A DNA stretch of 64,000 nucleotides. Source: Brachionus manjavacas (Eukaryota; Rotifera; Eurotatoria; Ploima; Brachionidae). Below are positions 1-13,838 of the stretch, one piece after another (position 1 is the first letter of the stretch; the number at the start of each line of letters is the position of its first letter). The notes below the pieces were generated by a model. It had not been told where the DNA came from. It was given only the letters and a program-made list of their open reading frames with translations, and did not search any database. Made by a program: the position numbers and the translations under genes. The stretch lies in the NCBI GenBank assembly GCA_019054805.1, contig JAHQIY010000011.1, positions 67,001-131,000 on the forward strand, read 5' to 3'.

Positions 1-1
1 C

Positions 2-238
2 GCTGAAATTTACCATGATAGTTACTGGATGGATCCAAATTTTCTAGATCTGAATGAAGACATCAATCAGCCAGAAAACCTTCCCGAATCGGATACGGAT
101 ACCTCCGTGTTTGAACCGAATTACTATTTCCGAAGGCAAGTTGAGGTTGCTCAAAACGGGTGAAACGAGGGTAAATCAGAGGAAACCGGGGGTCCTAAAG
201 GATCTAGGAGGCCACCAGATCGGTTACAATATAGCTAA
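2..238 (+). pseudogene. Ty3/gypsy-type pol C-terminal remnant
   Basis: The frame starting at base 2 reads through an acidic tail (HDSYW, DPNFLDLNEDINQPEN), meets a TGA near base 161, and resumes to a basic end (RRPPDRLQYS) followed by TAA at 236-238. Basic RRPP-type tails are typical of the end of Ty3/gypsy polyproteins; the family assignment is inference from that tail and the nearby integrase piece. The AT-rich stretch that follows (255-400) matches, in reverse orientation, sequence near 38.7-38.85 kb, so it is probably the 3' non-coding/LTR side of the same element. The internal stop and missing upstream part mark it as dead. Confidence 0.5.
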
Positions 239-550
239 TTACATTAAAAGAAATTTTTTAAAAAATGTAAAGTCTCGGTTCGGACTTTAGGAATTTAAGC
301 CAAGAAATAAATAAAACAATTAAATTTTTTTAAAGTTTATTTTAATGGAATCTAAAATTATTACAAAAAATAAGTTGTTAATAAAGTGGTTAATTTTTAG
401 CGTGCTCTGCCTGCAGTTATGACTTTACTACATTAAAATATGAGCTAGGAAGTTCAAGAGGGATCTCAAAACTCGGGTGGTTTTTTATTATTATTATAAA
501 AAAAAGATCGAACAGAAGTCCTAAAGAAAGTTCATAACGATCCGTTCAGT

Positions 551-911
551 GTGCACCTTGAGATAGATAAAAGTGTACCGGATACTGCGCTGTCGGACAG
601 AGGAACCAATTTCCAATCGGAACTGATGAATCATCTTTATGAGTTACTAGATATCCAAAGACTCCGGACATCCGCGTACCATCCGCAATATGATGAGGAA
701 ACCAAAAGATTCAACCGCACGTTGGAACAAATGTTTGGCGTGTTATGTAGCCGATTCACAAAATGATTGGGACAAATACCTACCTCAGTTAGCGTTTGCA
801 TATAACACCACGGTGCACCATACGACGGGCTTAACCCGGTTCGAATTCATCCATGGTCGAAAACCAAAGTTACCCGTGGTTCTGTTGTTCCCTGCCCGGA
901 CCTGGATTTGA
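551..911 (+). pseudogene. Ty3/gypsy integrase core fragment, frameshifted
   Basis: Two overlapping frames together spell the second half of a retrotransposon integrase core: LSDRGTNFQSEL, then RTSAYHPQ, then RFNRTLEQM in the first frame, and DWDKYLPQLAFAYNT and HHTTGLTRFEFIHGRKP in the second. The switch between frames near 720-760 is a frameshift. In the usual HPQ-x-DGQ-x-E-R block the catalytic glutamate position reads as lysine here (DEETKR), so the active site is also damaged. It lies after the pol-tail piece at 2-238, so it must come from another copy or a rearranged one. No LTR pair was seen around it. Confidence 0.75.
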
Positions 912-2499
912 ATTTAAATGTCAAATGCAAGCAAAGTCCGAGCCGATCTGCTCAGATGTTATGAGACAACTAAAATTTTTCAGTTTAATAACGTTTTAAC
1001 GTTTATTAACGTTTATTAACTAGGTTTTAAGAACCTTTTAAAATTTTTTAAAAATTTTTTGACTGGGTATATATGATTTCATGAAACGGCGTTGTTAGTT
1101 CAATTACAGAAAGTCAATTTTTTGTTTATCTGTCAAAATAGATAATATTGGTAATATTACAAACGAAGATAATATTGAATAATATTGAGAATATATTAAT
1201 AATAAAAATTTTGAATAAATCTGCGAAACAAACCTAACTTGTGTCTTTAAAAATTTCAAAATATTGATCATTATTTAATATTCACCTAAGTTAAAAATTT
1301 ATATGAATTATTTTTTAGTTAAATAAATTAAACAAATAATGTTTAAAGATGTTTAGTCATTTATTATAAAAAAATTGATTAATAAAGCCTTTTTATTAAA
1401 CTCAAAAACTAAAAATTTTGATTTGAAATTTACATTTGATCATGAACTTCAATTTGCCAAAAAAATCACAATTTTTTTAATTTGATGGACAACAATAACA
1501 ATCAATTTATTTTATTTTGTAAAAAAAAAAAAAATTTTAAGTTCAAATTAAAGTTTGACTTTTGACCAGCTCTGTATATTTTTAATTTAGAATGATTTTT
1601 TTTCAAATAAAATATAACTGATAGAATCATAAATTAATTAACGTGATTTATAGGATAAATTTTTTTGTTTGAAAATTTTTAAGAAAAAAATCTATTTAGT
1701 TGGAACAATTATTTTGAATTTTTATTATTTTTTTATTTTTTAACACTTAATGTATATACAAAAAAAAAGTACTTCGTTTAAGTTAATATATGGTTTTTTT
1801 TCGAAAAAAAAAACAATCTAAAATAAAATTAATCAATTTATACGTAATAATATCATATTGATATCGATTTCAAACAAAATTTCTTTTTCATAGGATTTAA
1901 AATGTAAAAAAATTTAAAAAAAAAATAATAATAATAATAAAATCGGTAATGGATATTTTAATGCACAAACGAACGACTTTTTCACAAAAATATACTTTTA
2001 TTCACTGTTAAAATAAAAAACAGAAGAGAAGAGAAGAAAGTGAAAAATAGGAAAGGAAAAGGAAATAGTAATTTTTCTGCCCAAAAAAAGTAGACATATT
2101 CAAAGAGACATATTGAGTTAATTTAAAGAGTAGTAAATGAGTGTATGTGTTTGTGATAGAACAAAAAAAAAATCTTTAAAATGAAATAAACAATACCAAA
2201 TGTTTGCTGAGTTTATTATAATAAATATATAACATCGAATCAAGAGTAAACCATTAACTTTATTTTTTAAATTAGACAAAAAAATCCGAAAAAAAAAAAC
2301 AATCATGAACAATTATCGAAAATAGCAAAACAAGCAAAAAAAAAAAAAAAACTAAAACTAAATACAAATTTTGTGTGTAACGTCGGCACGACTTGACCAA
2401 TCAATCCAATCTTTCTATCTTTATCTGCGATCAATAATCCGCCAATCAATCAAACAATCAATTAGCCAAGTCTAACAAAAAACGGTAGTGTTCGGTAAA
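912..2499. other. AT-rich non-coding stretch downstream of the BET gene
   Basis: About 1.6 kb of very AT-rich sequence with many A and T runs and no credible coding frame. A short TTTATTAACG repeat lies near 1000-1020. The part nearest 2500 is presumably the 3' UTR of the minus-strand BET gene. Nothing else recognised. Confidence 0.5.
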
Positions 2500-5050
2500 T
2501 CATTTCTGCGGCATTAGATTTTGTTCGAATTGTTCAAATAGTTGACGTTGTTCGCTCATGTCTATTTTTCCGGCTGCTTCTTCACGTCTCTTTTTCTCGG
2601 CTTCACGCATTTCTTGTATAGACATTTGTCTTGTCTTATTTATCTCACCATTCGTCGTAGTCGTTATCGTATCCGCACAGCTATTACTACTACTGCTACC
2701 AGTACTACCATTAGCATTAGTTGTAGTGTCAGCTTTGTTCTGGTTGTTATTATGAGCAGCTGGTGGAGAAGTGATGGACGATGATGGCTGATGGTTGAGC
2801 TGAGCTAGTGCTTGTGGTGGTGGTGGTGGTGGTGATGATGGTAGTGAAGCAGTTGTTGACTGAGCTGGTTTAGGCGAATGAGCAGGCGAACTTTTAATAC
2901 TGTTGTCTTGTTTGGTCTCCTGTTTGGTATCGTGTTTGGTATCGTGTTTGGTATCTTGTTTGATGTCTGGTTTGTTGTCCGATTCGCTTGTTGTTTGCTC
3001 AGTGGTAGAGTCAGCTTCTTTTTGGCGTTGTTCTTTAATACGACGTTCTTTTTCTAGCAATTGCATTTTATACTTAAGAAAGGAATCGCCCGCATTATTC
3101 GTATTTACACTAATTGACGATTTGTTTTCTGGTGCATTTTTAAGCTGAGACCAAGAGCTTGTCGGCGCCATACTATTTAACAATTTTTTACCTTGCCCAT
3201 CTGCTCCTAGACTAGACTTTTGATCAAGTTTAGTTAGTTGTTTTGAGGAAGGCTTGACATTTGAGTTTTGTGGCTGTTGTTGTTCACTCACGTCCTCGTG
3301 ATCATTGTGCTCATTTTTCTTTTTATTGACGTTCTCACCCACATCACCATCATCATCATCATTATTGTTATGGTCGTCGTCGTCATCATCATCATCATCA
3401 TCATCGTCATCACCTAGAAAAAACTTTGCCCCTTTGTTCACTCCACTACTACTACTAACATTGCTGGCATTTTGACTAGACGAATCGTTCTGATTCAATT
3501 GAGCATTTGCGATCAAAGCCGTTGAGTTGGCGGTGGTGGTGGAGGCAGTGTTAGCAGTGGTTGTAGGTGTCACAGGCGCTGCCGGTTTGACCACCGAGTT
3601 TTGTCGTGTCATTTGTTGATTGGTGCTTGTGTTAGTAGTGGTGGCGAACGGGTTCGTTGGTGTCAACAGTTTTTGTTGTGGCAATAGAAGCGGCGTGTTT
3701 GGTTTGATTAGGGGATTGTTGGCCAAAGACGGCTTGGACGTTAGAGCAGGTCGTTGTAGCTGAGCTTGTGACTGTGGCTGGTTGACTTGTGCTTGTGCTT
3801 GAATGGTGTGGCTTTTTTGTTTGTCTTTTTTGTTCGATTCGATTTCGGAATCGGACGAGTCGGAAGCAGAGGATGACGAGGACGAGCCCGATGATGACGA
3901 ATCGTCATCGTCGTCGTCCTCATCATCGTCTGAACTGCTCGAATCCGAACTCGAATCGGACAAGTTGTTCGAATCTTTTTTTATTTGCGACTGTTGCTTC
4001 TGCTGCTGCTGCTGCTGCTGCTGTTGTGTTTGAGTTTGGGTTTGGATTTGTGAGAGGGGTTGTAGTTGATGATGATTTGTTGAATGCTGAGAGTGAGTGG
4101 TTTGTTTAAGAGAGTCATTGTTTTTAGATTTGTTAGACTTTTTGTTTGACGATGACAATTCACGTTGAATTTGGTCGAGTTTTCGTTCAATTTCCTCTTT
4201 TTTGTTGAGGTCAGTTTGTTGGCCGTTGATGAGCAAATTGGTGGTGTCATTGTTGGTGATGTTGTTTTGTTGAGCATTTGTTTGACCATTTGTTTGAGTG
4301 TTGGGCTGAGTGTTGGGTTGAGCGTTGTGTTGCGCATTTGATTGAGCATTTAGTAGCGCTTGATTTTGTTGGCGTTTGGTGTAGGGCTTGCGCGGCTTCT
4401 TACTAGTAGCACTGGTGTTGCTGTTCAATTTGTTCGCTTGTATAAATTGAGCATATGCTGTGCTATTGTTGAGCACTGAGCTAACGTACAATTCGAGTTC
4501 GCGCAAAGTGCTCGCTTTAAGTGCTTCGAAATCAATTTCGATTTCGTCCGGATTTGAGTCGCGCAACGACGGCTCACGCGCCTGAATTATTTGAACAACT
4601 TTGCCCAAACGTTCACCGGGCAATTTGTTTATGTCAACACTGAGTTGTCGCTTTTCTTCGTAGGTCATTGGCGTCGGATTCAAATGCAACATCAACTGCT
4701 CTTCTTCTCCTCCTGCTCCCCCTCCTGCTCCTTCTCGACCTCCTACTACTCGTTGTTTCACATTTTCCACCATCTCTACAACATCTGTTTGCTGTTTGGT
4801 CTTGTTTGGTCGTGATGATTTTTTTACCGGTGTACTAAGTGGCGTTGAGCAGCCACCACCACTTGCAGCCTGATGCTGCAAAAGCAATTGCTGCTGCTGC
4901 TGTTGCTGCTGTTGTTGTTGTTGTTGGAAAAAAGCAGTTGCTAGAGCCGCATTCGCAGCGGCCACAGCAGCCGAATTGTGTTGAGCACTTGCTTGCGTTT
5001 GTGTACCATTTTTTCTTGATTTTGACGATGACGATGACCCCGACTGCTGC

Positions 5051-5081
<31 letters not shown>

Positions 5082-7857
5082 GAAAGGTTTGAAGAAGTAA
5101 CTGTTTATTGTTATTGTTAGTGGGAGATATTTGTTGATTGGTATTTGACGAAGTGACGAGCTGTTGATGCTGAGACTTTGGCTGCTTAGCGGACACTTTA
5201 GCTTTTTGTTGAGCAATTAGACTGTTGTTAAGCATTGCGCCAGGCGCAGGTGCTGCATTGTTTATGCACACATTTGCAGCAGCTTGCGCGGGCGTCGACA
5301 CTGTTTTTGTCTGCTGTTGCAGATGTTGTTGATTCTGTTGATTATTTGTGTATTGAGACTGTTGCAAGTGGTGTTGATGATGATGTTGTAGTTGTTGTTG
5401 TTGTAGTTGTTGTTGTTGTTGTTGTTTTTGTAGTGAGGATTGTTTTTTCTTTTTTTTCTTTCGCTGTTTTTTTTGTGTCAAAATGGCCAATTGATTGTTT
5501 ATTTGTTGTAGTTGTTCTTGCAATTGTCTCATTTGGCGCTCGTAGTCCGAATCGTCCGAGTCCGACGATGCACTCGACGAATCGGACTCGGTGGGCAACA
5601 ATGCGTCTGCCATCGCACTGTTTGCATCTTGCATTTCGTTGCGAGACTTTTTCTTGGCAACCGATTGAAGACTTGACGTGGACGGCTTTCGCTTTGGCGT
5701 TGCAGTGGCAGTTGCGGTGTGAGCAGAGAGCACGTTGCGTTGTTGACTCATGAGTGACGACGGTTTGGTTTGGTGATGATTGAAGGGCGCCGAATTGGGA
5801 GTAGTATTTTTGACGGAGAGAGCAGGACTGGTGGTGTTTGACTTTGAGTGGGCTGATTGATTTGAGTCGCGTCGTTGCTGTTTGTTCAGGTGTTGTTTGT
5901 TGTTGTTGTTGCTGTGGTTATGTTGTGCTGACGAGTGTACATGGGATTGAGCTTGAGCTTGGGCTTGGACAATGGACGGTTTTGGCATTTTAGCAAAGCG
6001 TATTTCGAACGCCTCTTCCAAACGTTTCGCCATGTACACAACATCGGACTCGGCCGGATTGTATTTATAGCAATTGTTGAATATGAGTCGCATATCGCTC
6101 GCAAAGTCACTCGGCAAAGCGTACTCTTTTTGTTCGAGCTTTCGTCGCACCGTACTCATGTCCATGGGCTGTGTTATTATGTCATAGTAGTCGACTAGTC
6201 CGAGGCCTTTGACGTCCACTGGCTTGTAAAAGGGCCAAGCGTATTCCAAATGACGCTTGGAAAATAGTTCTTTTAGCAGCTGATGACAATATTTTAATTG
6301 AGAGGCATTGGCAGCCGCCGCCGCCGCCGCTGACGACGACGACGACGACGAAGCTGACAACGATGATTGCACTCCGCTTGCGTTCGTGTTTATGCACAAT
6401 GGAGTGTTCAAGTTTTGAGCATTGTTATTATTGTTGTCGCACAAGCCAGCCATGTTAGTTGAGTTGGAAGTGTGGCTTAGAGGAGTTGGGTTATTGGGAG
6501 AGGCGTGCGCGAGGCCAATAGAGGTATCTTCGTGTGTACTAGTCGCATCAATTTGAGTGGTGGCGGTGGTGTTAGTAGAAGTGATGCCTTCTGTTTTGAG
6601 TTTTTGATTTGTTGAACAATTTGTGATCGTTGTCGCGTCTACATCGTACTTGGGTTTTTTTATTTTACGGTTAGACTCGCGCCGAGTTTGTAGTTGTGTG
6701 CTGGTCGTCGTCGATTCGACGCCAACGCCAGTACCAACACCAGCACCATCATTCACATTCACATTCACATTCACAACGTTCGTATTTGCTGTGTGCACAT
6801 TGTCAAATGTGTTGTCTAATTGTTCGTGTTTAATCGATTGAATGGACGACGACGATTGATGAGTTGTCTTTCGTTTGAGAGTGGTACCGGTGGTAGCGGC
6901 ATCGTGAAACGAGTTCTCTTTGAACATTTCGGTCATTTTAGTTTGTTGAATTGAAGTGGAACTGGTGTCGTCTAATTTGTCTGATTTGTTTGAGACCACA
7001 TTGTTGTTTATGTTATTGTTAATATTGTTGCTGTTGTTGTTGTTGCTAATGTTGGGCTTTGGTTTTGTGTTTAGTTGATTTAAATTGTTGGCTAGATGAT
7101 GATGAGTGCTGTTGTTGCTGTTGTTGTTGTTGTTGTTGAGGGCGGCTTGTGATGAGCTGGCGGATGTGGAAGAAGCGGGCGGTGGTGTGTGCGGCTCATG
7201 ATTGCACGTTGTACGCTGCACAGACGGAAGGATTGCGAGTGCCGAGCTGGACGAAGAAGCGGCGTCAGAGGTCGAAGTTGCTTGAGCGGCATTTGGCGGA
7301 TAAGTCGTATTTACATTTGTCGATGTTGGAGTAGTATTGATAGTGGTGGTAGAAGTAGTAGTATTAGGGATGATAGGAGTTGCTGGTGAGCTGGTCGAGA
7401 GTGTGTTCAATTGTTGTTCGGCTGGCGGCATTTGGGCTATTTTTTGCAAGAAAACTTTCTCGAGAGTTTGCGCCATTATCACAACGTCTTCACCAGGTTT
7501 ATTATATACATAGCAATTGTTGAACATTAGATTAATGTCCTGGATGCACTCTTTGCTAGACGTGTAATAGTTTGTCTCGAGTCGATGTTTTATGGTGCCC
7601 AAGTCCATTGGATGTGTTATTATGCGATGATAGTCGGGCAAGTTCAAGGCCTCGGCGTCGACCGGCTTTTGAAATGGCCACGAAAAGCTGTGCTTCCACA
7701 ACGCTTTAATCACATTCTGTTGAATGTACTTGAGCTGGTTGGTATGACGGCCGCGCTGATTATCGAGCTGATGCTGCTGATGCTGCTGTTGATGATGATG
7801 ATGCTGCGGATGCTGTGACACGCCATTCGAAGATACTTTGGTCATTCTTTTGATCAA
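2500..7857 (-). CDS. BET-family double-bromodomain protein (BRD2/3/4, fs(1)h homologue)
   Basis: One uninterrupted frame of 1785 codons. Bromodomain 1 is at about residues 41-144 with the WPF shelf at 60-62 and the acetyl-lysine-contacting Asn at 119 in the YNKPGEDVV motif. Bromodomain 2 is at about 520-626 with WPF at 541-543 and Asn 600 (YNPAESDVV). After it come an acidic serine patch, the [20 protein letters not shown] motif-B-like helix and a lysine run. The extra-terminal (ET) domain is at about 1064-1132 and a BRD4-like C-terminal motif (about 1747-1785) ends the protein. Long polyQ, polyN, polyS and polyD tracts fill the linkers. Known family role: nuclear chromatin reader that binds acetylated histones and promotes Pol II elongation through P-TEFb. 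Length fits the long fly isoform class. The lack of introns over 5.4 kb is unusual next to the intron-split neighbours. Family assignment is firm; the precise paralogue is not. Confidence 0.97.
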
Positions 7858-8397
7858 TTATCAATTAATGCAAAACGCACGTTCCAATGTGTCTCTTTGA
7901 CTCTTTGACTATGTCTGTTTGTCTCTGTGCGTGTGTGTGTGTGTGTATGTGTTTGTGTTTTTATTTATTTATACTCTAAATGAAGTTATTATCTATCCGT
8001 CTTAGCCGAGTCTACATATATTTATATTAATAATTATTTTATTATTGTTTTTAAATTGATGAAAAAGGGTTCAACACAGATCAACTTTGTCTGGTTAAAT
8101 AAAACGCACTTGGCCCAACGTGTATAGTCGTTGTGTTCGTTTATCTGAGTGTGTGTGTGTGTGTGTGTGTGCGTGTGTGTATGTATTTATGTTAGTTTAT
8201 AATGAGTGTGAGATTATGATTCACAGTGTTTTGAAATTATTTCAGCCATTTAATGTATGCACTGAACATGATCGAGCTATCTGTGTATGTATGTGTGGCA
8301 ATCGTTTTCTAAATTTTCGAGAAAAATATTATTAAGCGTGAGAGTTGGTCCACACGAAAAAAGGTCGATTGATTGGATAGGAGAGATGGCAAAGAAG

Positions 8398-8403
8398 TGA
8401 GTG

Positions 8404-8442
<39 letters not shown>

Positions 8443-8552
8443 GAGGGAAAAGAGCGAACTTAATTAGAAATGGAGGAAGGAGGGAAAGCGAGAGAAAACA
8501 AAGAGAGAGAGAAAGAGAGGGAGGCAGGGAGAGAGAGAGAGAGCAAGCAATA
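8398..8552. repeat. GA-rich purine microsatellite tract
   Basis: Imperfect GAAA and GAGA repeats run for about 150 bp, in two blocks (about 8405-8450 and 8495-8545). It lies about 550 bp upstream of the BET start codon on that gene's strand. GA tracts bind GAGA-factor-like proteins in insects; any such role here is speculation. Confidence 0.7.
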
Positions 8553-10085
8553 TAGAAAGAAAAACTGAAAAAAATCTAAACTTAACTAGGCTTACGTTAG
8601 AAAATGTTCTTTCATATTTATAGTGTTTTTCGACATAGTTTTATTTTATTGTTGATGTTGTTGTTAGATTTATATTTTGATCAAATTTTAAAGCATATAG
8701 ACACACTCACGCACGCTCTATATTCAATCGACATAATTTATGCAAATATTTCAACTAATTATGTTCATGAACGCAAAGAGCGAACAATGAGCGCTCTGAT
8801 CACTCTGCAATCAAGTGTTGACAAAGCTTTGACTTATAATCCATAAGGCAATACATAAGCAACAAATAAAAAAAATGGTTTTGGTTTTTAAAATTTTTAT
8901 TTAAATAAAATGATATCTGCTGGCACTGATGCCGACGCGGCTGCTGATCGCTCACCATCAGCTTAGTGTTGCTCAGTCCATCTATCCATCTATCCATCCA
9001 TCCATTCATTCATTAATTCACTCTTGCTCGTTACGATCATCATGTGGTATAGTCTCAAAAATTTTATTAAGAAAAAAAAACTCTAAAAAAAACCCAGTAC
9101 TCACCCCGTATTCACATGACTCGGACACCCATATACTTTACTAGTTCATATATAAAATCTTATTGATATAAACAGAGTGAACAATTCACTTGCAAAATTT
9201 CGAGCCTTCGAACAAATTCGTATTTTTTCTATTTCAATTTCTTCTTTTTTCTCTCTCTCTCTCTCTTTCTCTTTCTATAAAAAAAATAACAACTAAACAA
9301 CTATACATAGATTCAACGTAAACGAACACAACAAATCAACAAAAAATAACAAAATAAAAATGTTAATTTTTTGTTGTGCATTTTAGAATTTAATTCAATA
9401 GTGAACACAAGCTGCATTTCTGCTTGTCTTATTTTATGATATCTTAATTAATTTAACTCTAATATTTATTCTATTCTGTTTCAAACTTAACATTTCTTCT
9501 AGATATCGAAACAAAAAAATCTCTTTTATTTTACGAGTCAACTAATGCATAGAATTTTTTGATGAATTATTTTCTTTACAAATAATTAGCCTTGTTGCCA
9601 AGAAACTCAATTATATGTTGCGGACTAAACTGTAGCTACTCACTCCTAAGCATAAGTTCGCTAGTATGCTTAACTTCGATTAATGACTTGCGAATCATGC
9701 TATAGTTATTTTTCTGTTTTTTTTTTTTTTATCACTTGTTGGTTTTTGGTACTTGATAAATAAATTTTTGAGCATTAAAAATCTTTTAATTTTAATGTAG
9801 ATCTCAACCAAATAAGCAGTTAGACTTCAATGCCATTTTGCATATTATAGATGTAAATGTAAATGATTCAGGAGAAGAAAATGAAAGAGATTAACCGATC
9901 AAATTGTTAATACATTTTAAAAGAGAAAAATTATTTTTTTCAACTTATTCATTTTTTAATTTAGAAAATTAAACTCTTAAAAAAAACTAAATTTTTTATT
10001 TCTATTTTAATTATTAAAGCATCTGCTTAAAATTACTGATACAAAAACTTTTATTCCATACTTGTCCTATTCAGGCAATTTATTC

Positions 10086-10409
10086 ATTTTTGCATTTTTT
10101 AAGTTTGCTTATCTTAGTTCAAGTATTAGGATTTGAGTCAGTCTTTAAAGATTTGTATACTTTTTATTAATATTTTAAGACTCATCCATTGATTTTGTAG
10201 ATAAATTCAAAATTTTAATTTGTGCTTCTAGTAGTATATACTTGATTTTGTACAAAGGAAATATTTTTTCTATTTAAATTTAGTTAATTTAGAAATTTAT
10301 TAGTATTTTTATGCTAAAAAAAAATTTTGCTCAAATAGTAAAAATTGACTTAGATTTTGCCGTCCAAAAATCGAAAAAGCGTCATTTAGACTCGCTGGTG
10401 CTTCTAGTG
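10086..10409 (-). mobile_element. Partial piggyBac-like MITE (copy A)
   Basis: This segment is the reverse complement of about the first 330 bp of the intact copy at 22268-22820, sharing the terminal ACTAGAAGCACCA motif, an internal second copy of that motif, and long stretches between. Its outer end abuts TTAA at 10410-10413. Homology stops near 10086 at a GCAAAAAT stretch and no matching far terminus was found, so this copy is truncated or diverged. Confidence 0.7.
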
Positions 10410-11741
10410 TTAACCAGATAATTTTAGTCTTTTAATAATTTAAAATCATTTCATACTATTATTGAATTATTGAAATATTGGATGAAGAAAAAATGAAATG
10501 AACAAACAAAAAGTATAAATAAATAAATTGCACATTAAAAATGAATGAATTATAAATAACCGAGTTTGGTTGACTGGATTGCATAAATTTTTTTTTCTTC
10601 GCAGAAAGATAGCTACCTTATTCTCACTCCACAGGTCTTTTCCTGTAGCTAATTATTATTATTATTACTATTAATAGTTTGAAATATATAAAAATAGTAA
10701 GTATATAGTATATTGAATCGATCTGGGCCTAATCTCCTAAGGATTATGCACATTCTAGTTGATAATAAAAAAATCATATTTTTCGAAATTTAAGGCATCG
10801 AGCTTGAATAAGTCTCTTCATCTTTCTACTTTCATCGGTCAACGTTCAAAAGACAGATTTTTTTTATAGAAGTGTCGAATGATTTTTTTTGAACATCTGT
10901 ACAAATTTGTCATGAAAATCGTTTACTTCTTTTCTTTTTTGATTTGAATTTATAGCTTTATAATTATTGTGTGATTAGTAATTAAAGATGAAGAATTGTT
11001 CATATTTAAAATAATATTAATAGCTTGATTTGGTTCTACAATAAAAATTTTGAAATTCAAAATCAGAAGAATAATATCAAACGAAGGAAAAAGATTAGAA
11101 CTCAATTATTTTATTATTGTTATTTATTTATTTATTTATTTATTCATTAAACACCGCGAGGTTGATGTAAAAAAATGAAATAAAATAAAGTAAAATTTTG
11201 TCTTTCTAAAAAAAAAAATAAAATAAAATGTTTACATAATTGTGTTAGTCCCATGATTTAATTGAATTAAAAGACAAAATTTACTGGAAATAATTTTTCA
11301 AATTCGATTGTTAAAAACAAGTTTATGGCGATTTAGCATATATATAAAAATTTTTTTAAACAATCGTTTTTGCTTAGAGAACAAAAATGAAATGAAATTA
11401 AAATTAAAATAAAATCGACTCTTGTCAATTTATATTGTATAAATCTTGAATCTCTTAATAAGCACGTTTTTAAAAATAACTTATTTCAAAAAAAATTAAC
11501 TATCAAATCCAAAAAGATTTTTCAGTTTTAATTAATAAAAAATTTCCTATTTTACAACAAATACTTACAAAAGAATAAAATTTAAAAAAGGACGATAATG
11601 TTAAGTTTCTATTGATAACCTCATAATTTTTCTTCTCAAGTATCTTTATGAAAAAAAATAAAACAATCATAAACATAAAAATATATTTTTAGTCATTGTA
11701 AAAAAAGTTACAAAATTATTTGTACTAAAGAATAAAACAAG

Positions 11742-12712
<971 letters not shown>

Positions 12713-12941
12713 AATTTTTTGAAAAGTAATTTTGTTTCAATTAAAAAGATTATATTTTTTATTTGCTACATTTTTCTTGTATCAAAAACTAGTTTTTCAA
12801 AAATTGTTAAAAATCGCAAAATTTTGTTTCTTAAAAATAATCATTTGCGAAAATTATTTTTATAGACTCAATTTCACTAGCTGATTTTCAAAGAGGCTTA
12901 AAATTTTTCAATTAGTTGAGAACAAAAACTTAAAGACTTGC

Positions 12942-13019
12942 TTTTGACAAGATGATCCAGAACGAACAGCTTGTTGGCATTCCACTTCTAGTCGCATGCA
13001 ATAAACAAGATCTGACTTA
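12942..13019 (+). pseudogene. Orphan duplicate of part of ARFRP1 exon 2
   Basis: This stretch encodes AFDKMIQNEQLVGIPLL and VACNKQDL then a stop, nearly identical in DNA to 14249-14323 inside ARFRP1 exon 2, including the NKQD GTP-binding motif. Neither side continues the similarity. It is a short isolated copy lying between SURF2 and ARFRP1, 1.3 kb upstream of its source. Confidence 0.85.
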
Positions 13020-13838
13020 AAAAATATAAAGACTAAATAATGAGAAAAAATTTAAGAACTCAAAAAATAATCTCAAAAAAAGATCCTATTATCTCAATGA
13101 ATTTTCGAAAAAGATCTTTATTTAATCTTTAAAATTTTCTAAATTTTAACTTAAAAAAAGAATCGTTTTAGAGTCTTAAAAAAATTCTCAAAAAATCTTA
13201 TTCTTAAAATGTCTTATACGATTTTAATTAAGATCAAATCGTTGAGAATTGCTATTTTTATTTCTAATTTAGCAAATTTAGAAAAATTTACACTAATGAT
13301 TTGAATATTCTAAAATTAAAAGTGGCTATAAATAACAAATGGAATAGCTTTTGATAAAAGTTTCATTATCTATAATTTAATATGTTTTTATTCTGATAAT
13401 TAATTTTTTGAAAATTTACAATTTTTAGTATTTTTGTTTTTATTAAATAACAGAAGCTTTTGCATAAACAATTTAAAAGATTTTAAAAGAATTCTAGTTA
13501 AATGAACTAAAAGACAAATAGGCAGTATTTCGGTGAAATTTTTCAATTGTTTTTTGTTCGTAAAAATGATTTTAAAATTAAATTTTATTAAAGAAACAAA
13601 AACGTTTTTTAGAACTCATTTAACCGTTTTGGCTTAGCACATTTTTACGGGTTTTGGTGATTCCGTAAATTAACAAATAGGTAAAAAAAGTTTTGTTTGG
13701 AAATATTTTAATATAGAGACGTAAAATCTTTTAAAATATTGGAAAGATATTTTTGCTTTTCGAAATTTAATCAAATTTTTTTCTCAACCATACTTTTATG
13801 AATCATACTTAGAAAATGAATAAATATTTTTCTCAAAA

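Larger units (their letters stand above)
7858..11741. other. Long non-coding interval upstream of the BET gene
   Basis: No supported gene in 3.9 kb. It contains the likely 5' flank/UTR of the minus-strand BET gene with GT microsatellites (near 7930-7950 and 8150-8180), a GA-rich tract (8398-8552), a CATC-type repeat (about 8974-9012), a partial piggyBac-like MITE (10086-10409) and a TTTA microsatellite next to a short GC-rich motif (about 11121-11172) that resembles the LINE tails found elsewhere in the window. Confidence 0.5.

Noticed and set aside
2542..7818. Many open frames on the plus strand and other frames across the BET gene (for example 5235-5753)
   Set aside because: They are shadows of CAG/GAC-type repeats in the real gene; products are homopolymeric Val, Leu or Cys runs with no domain.
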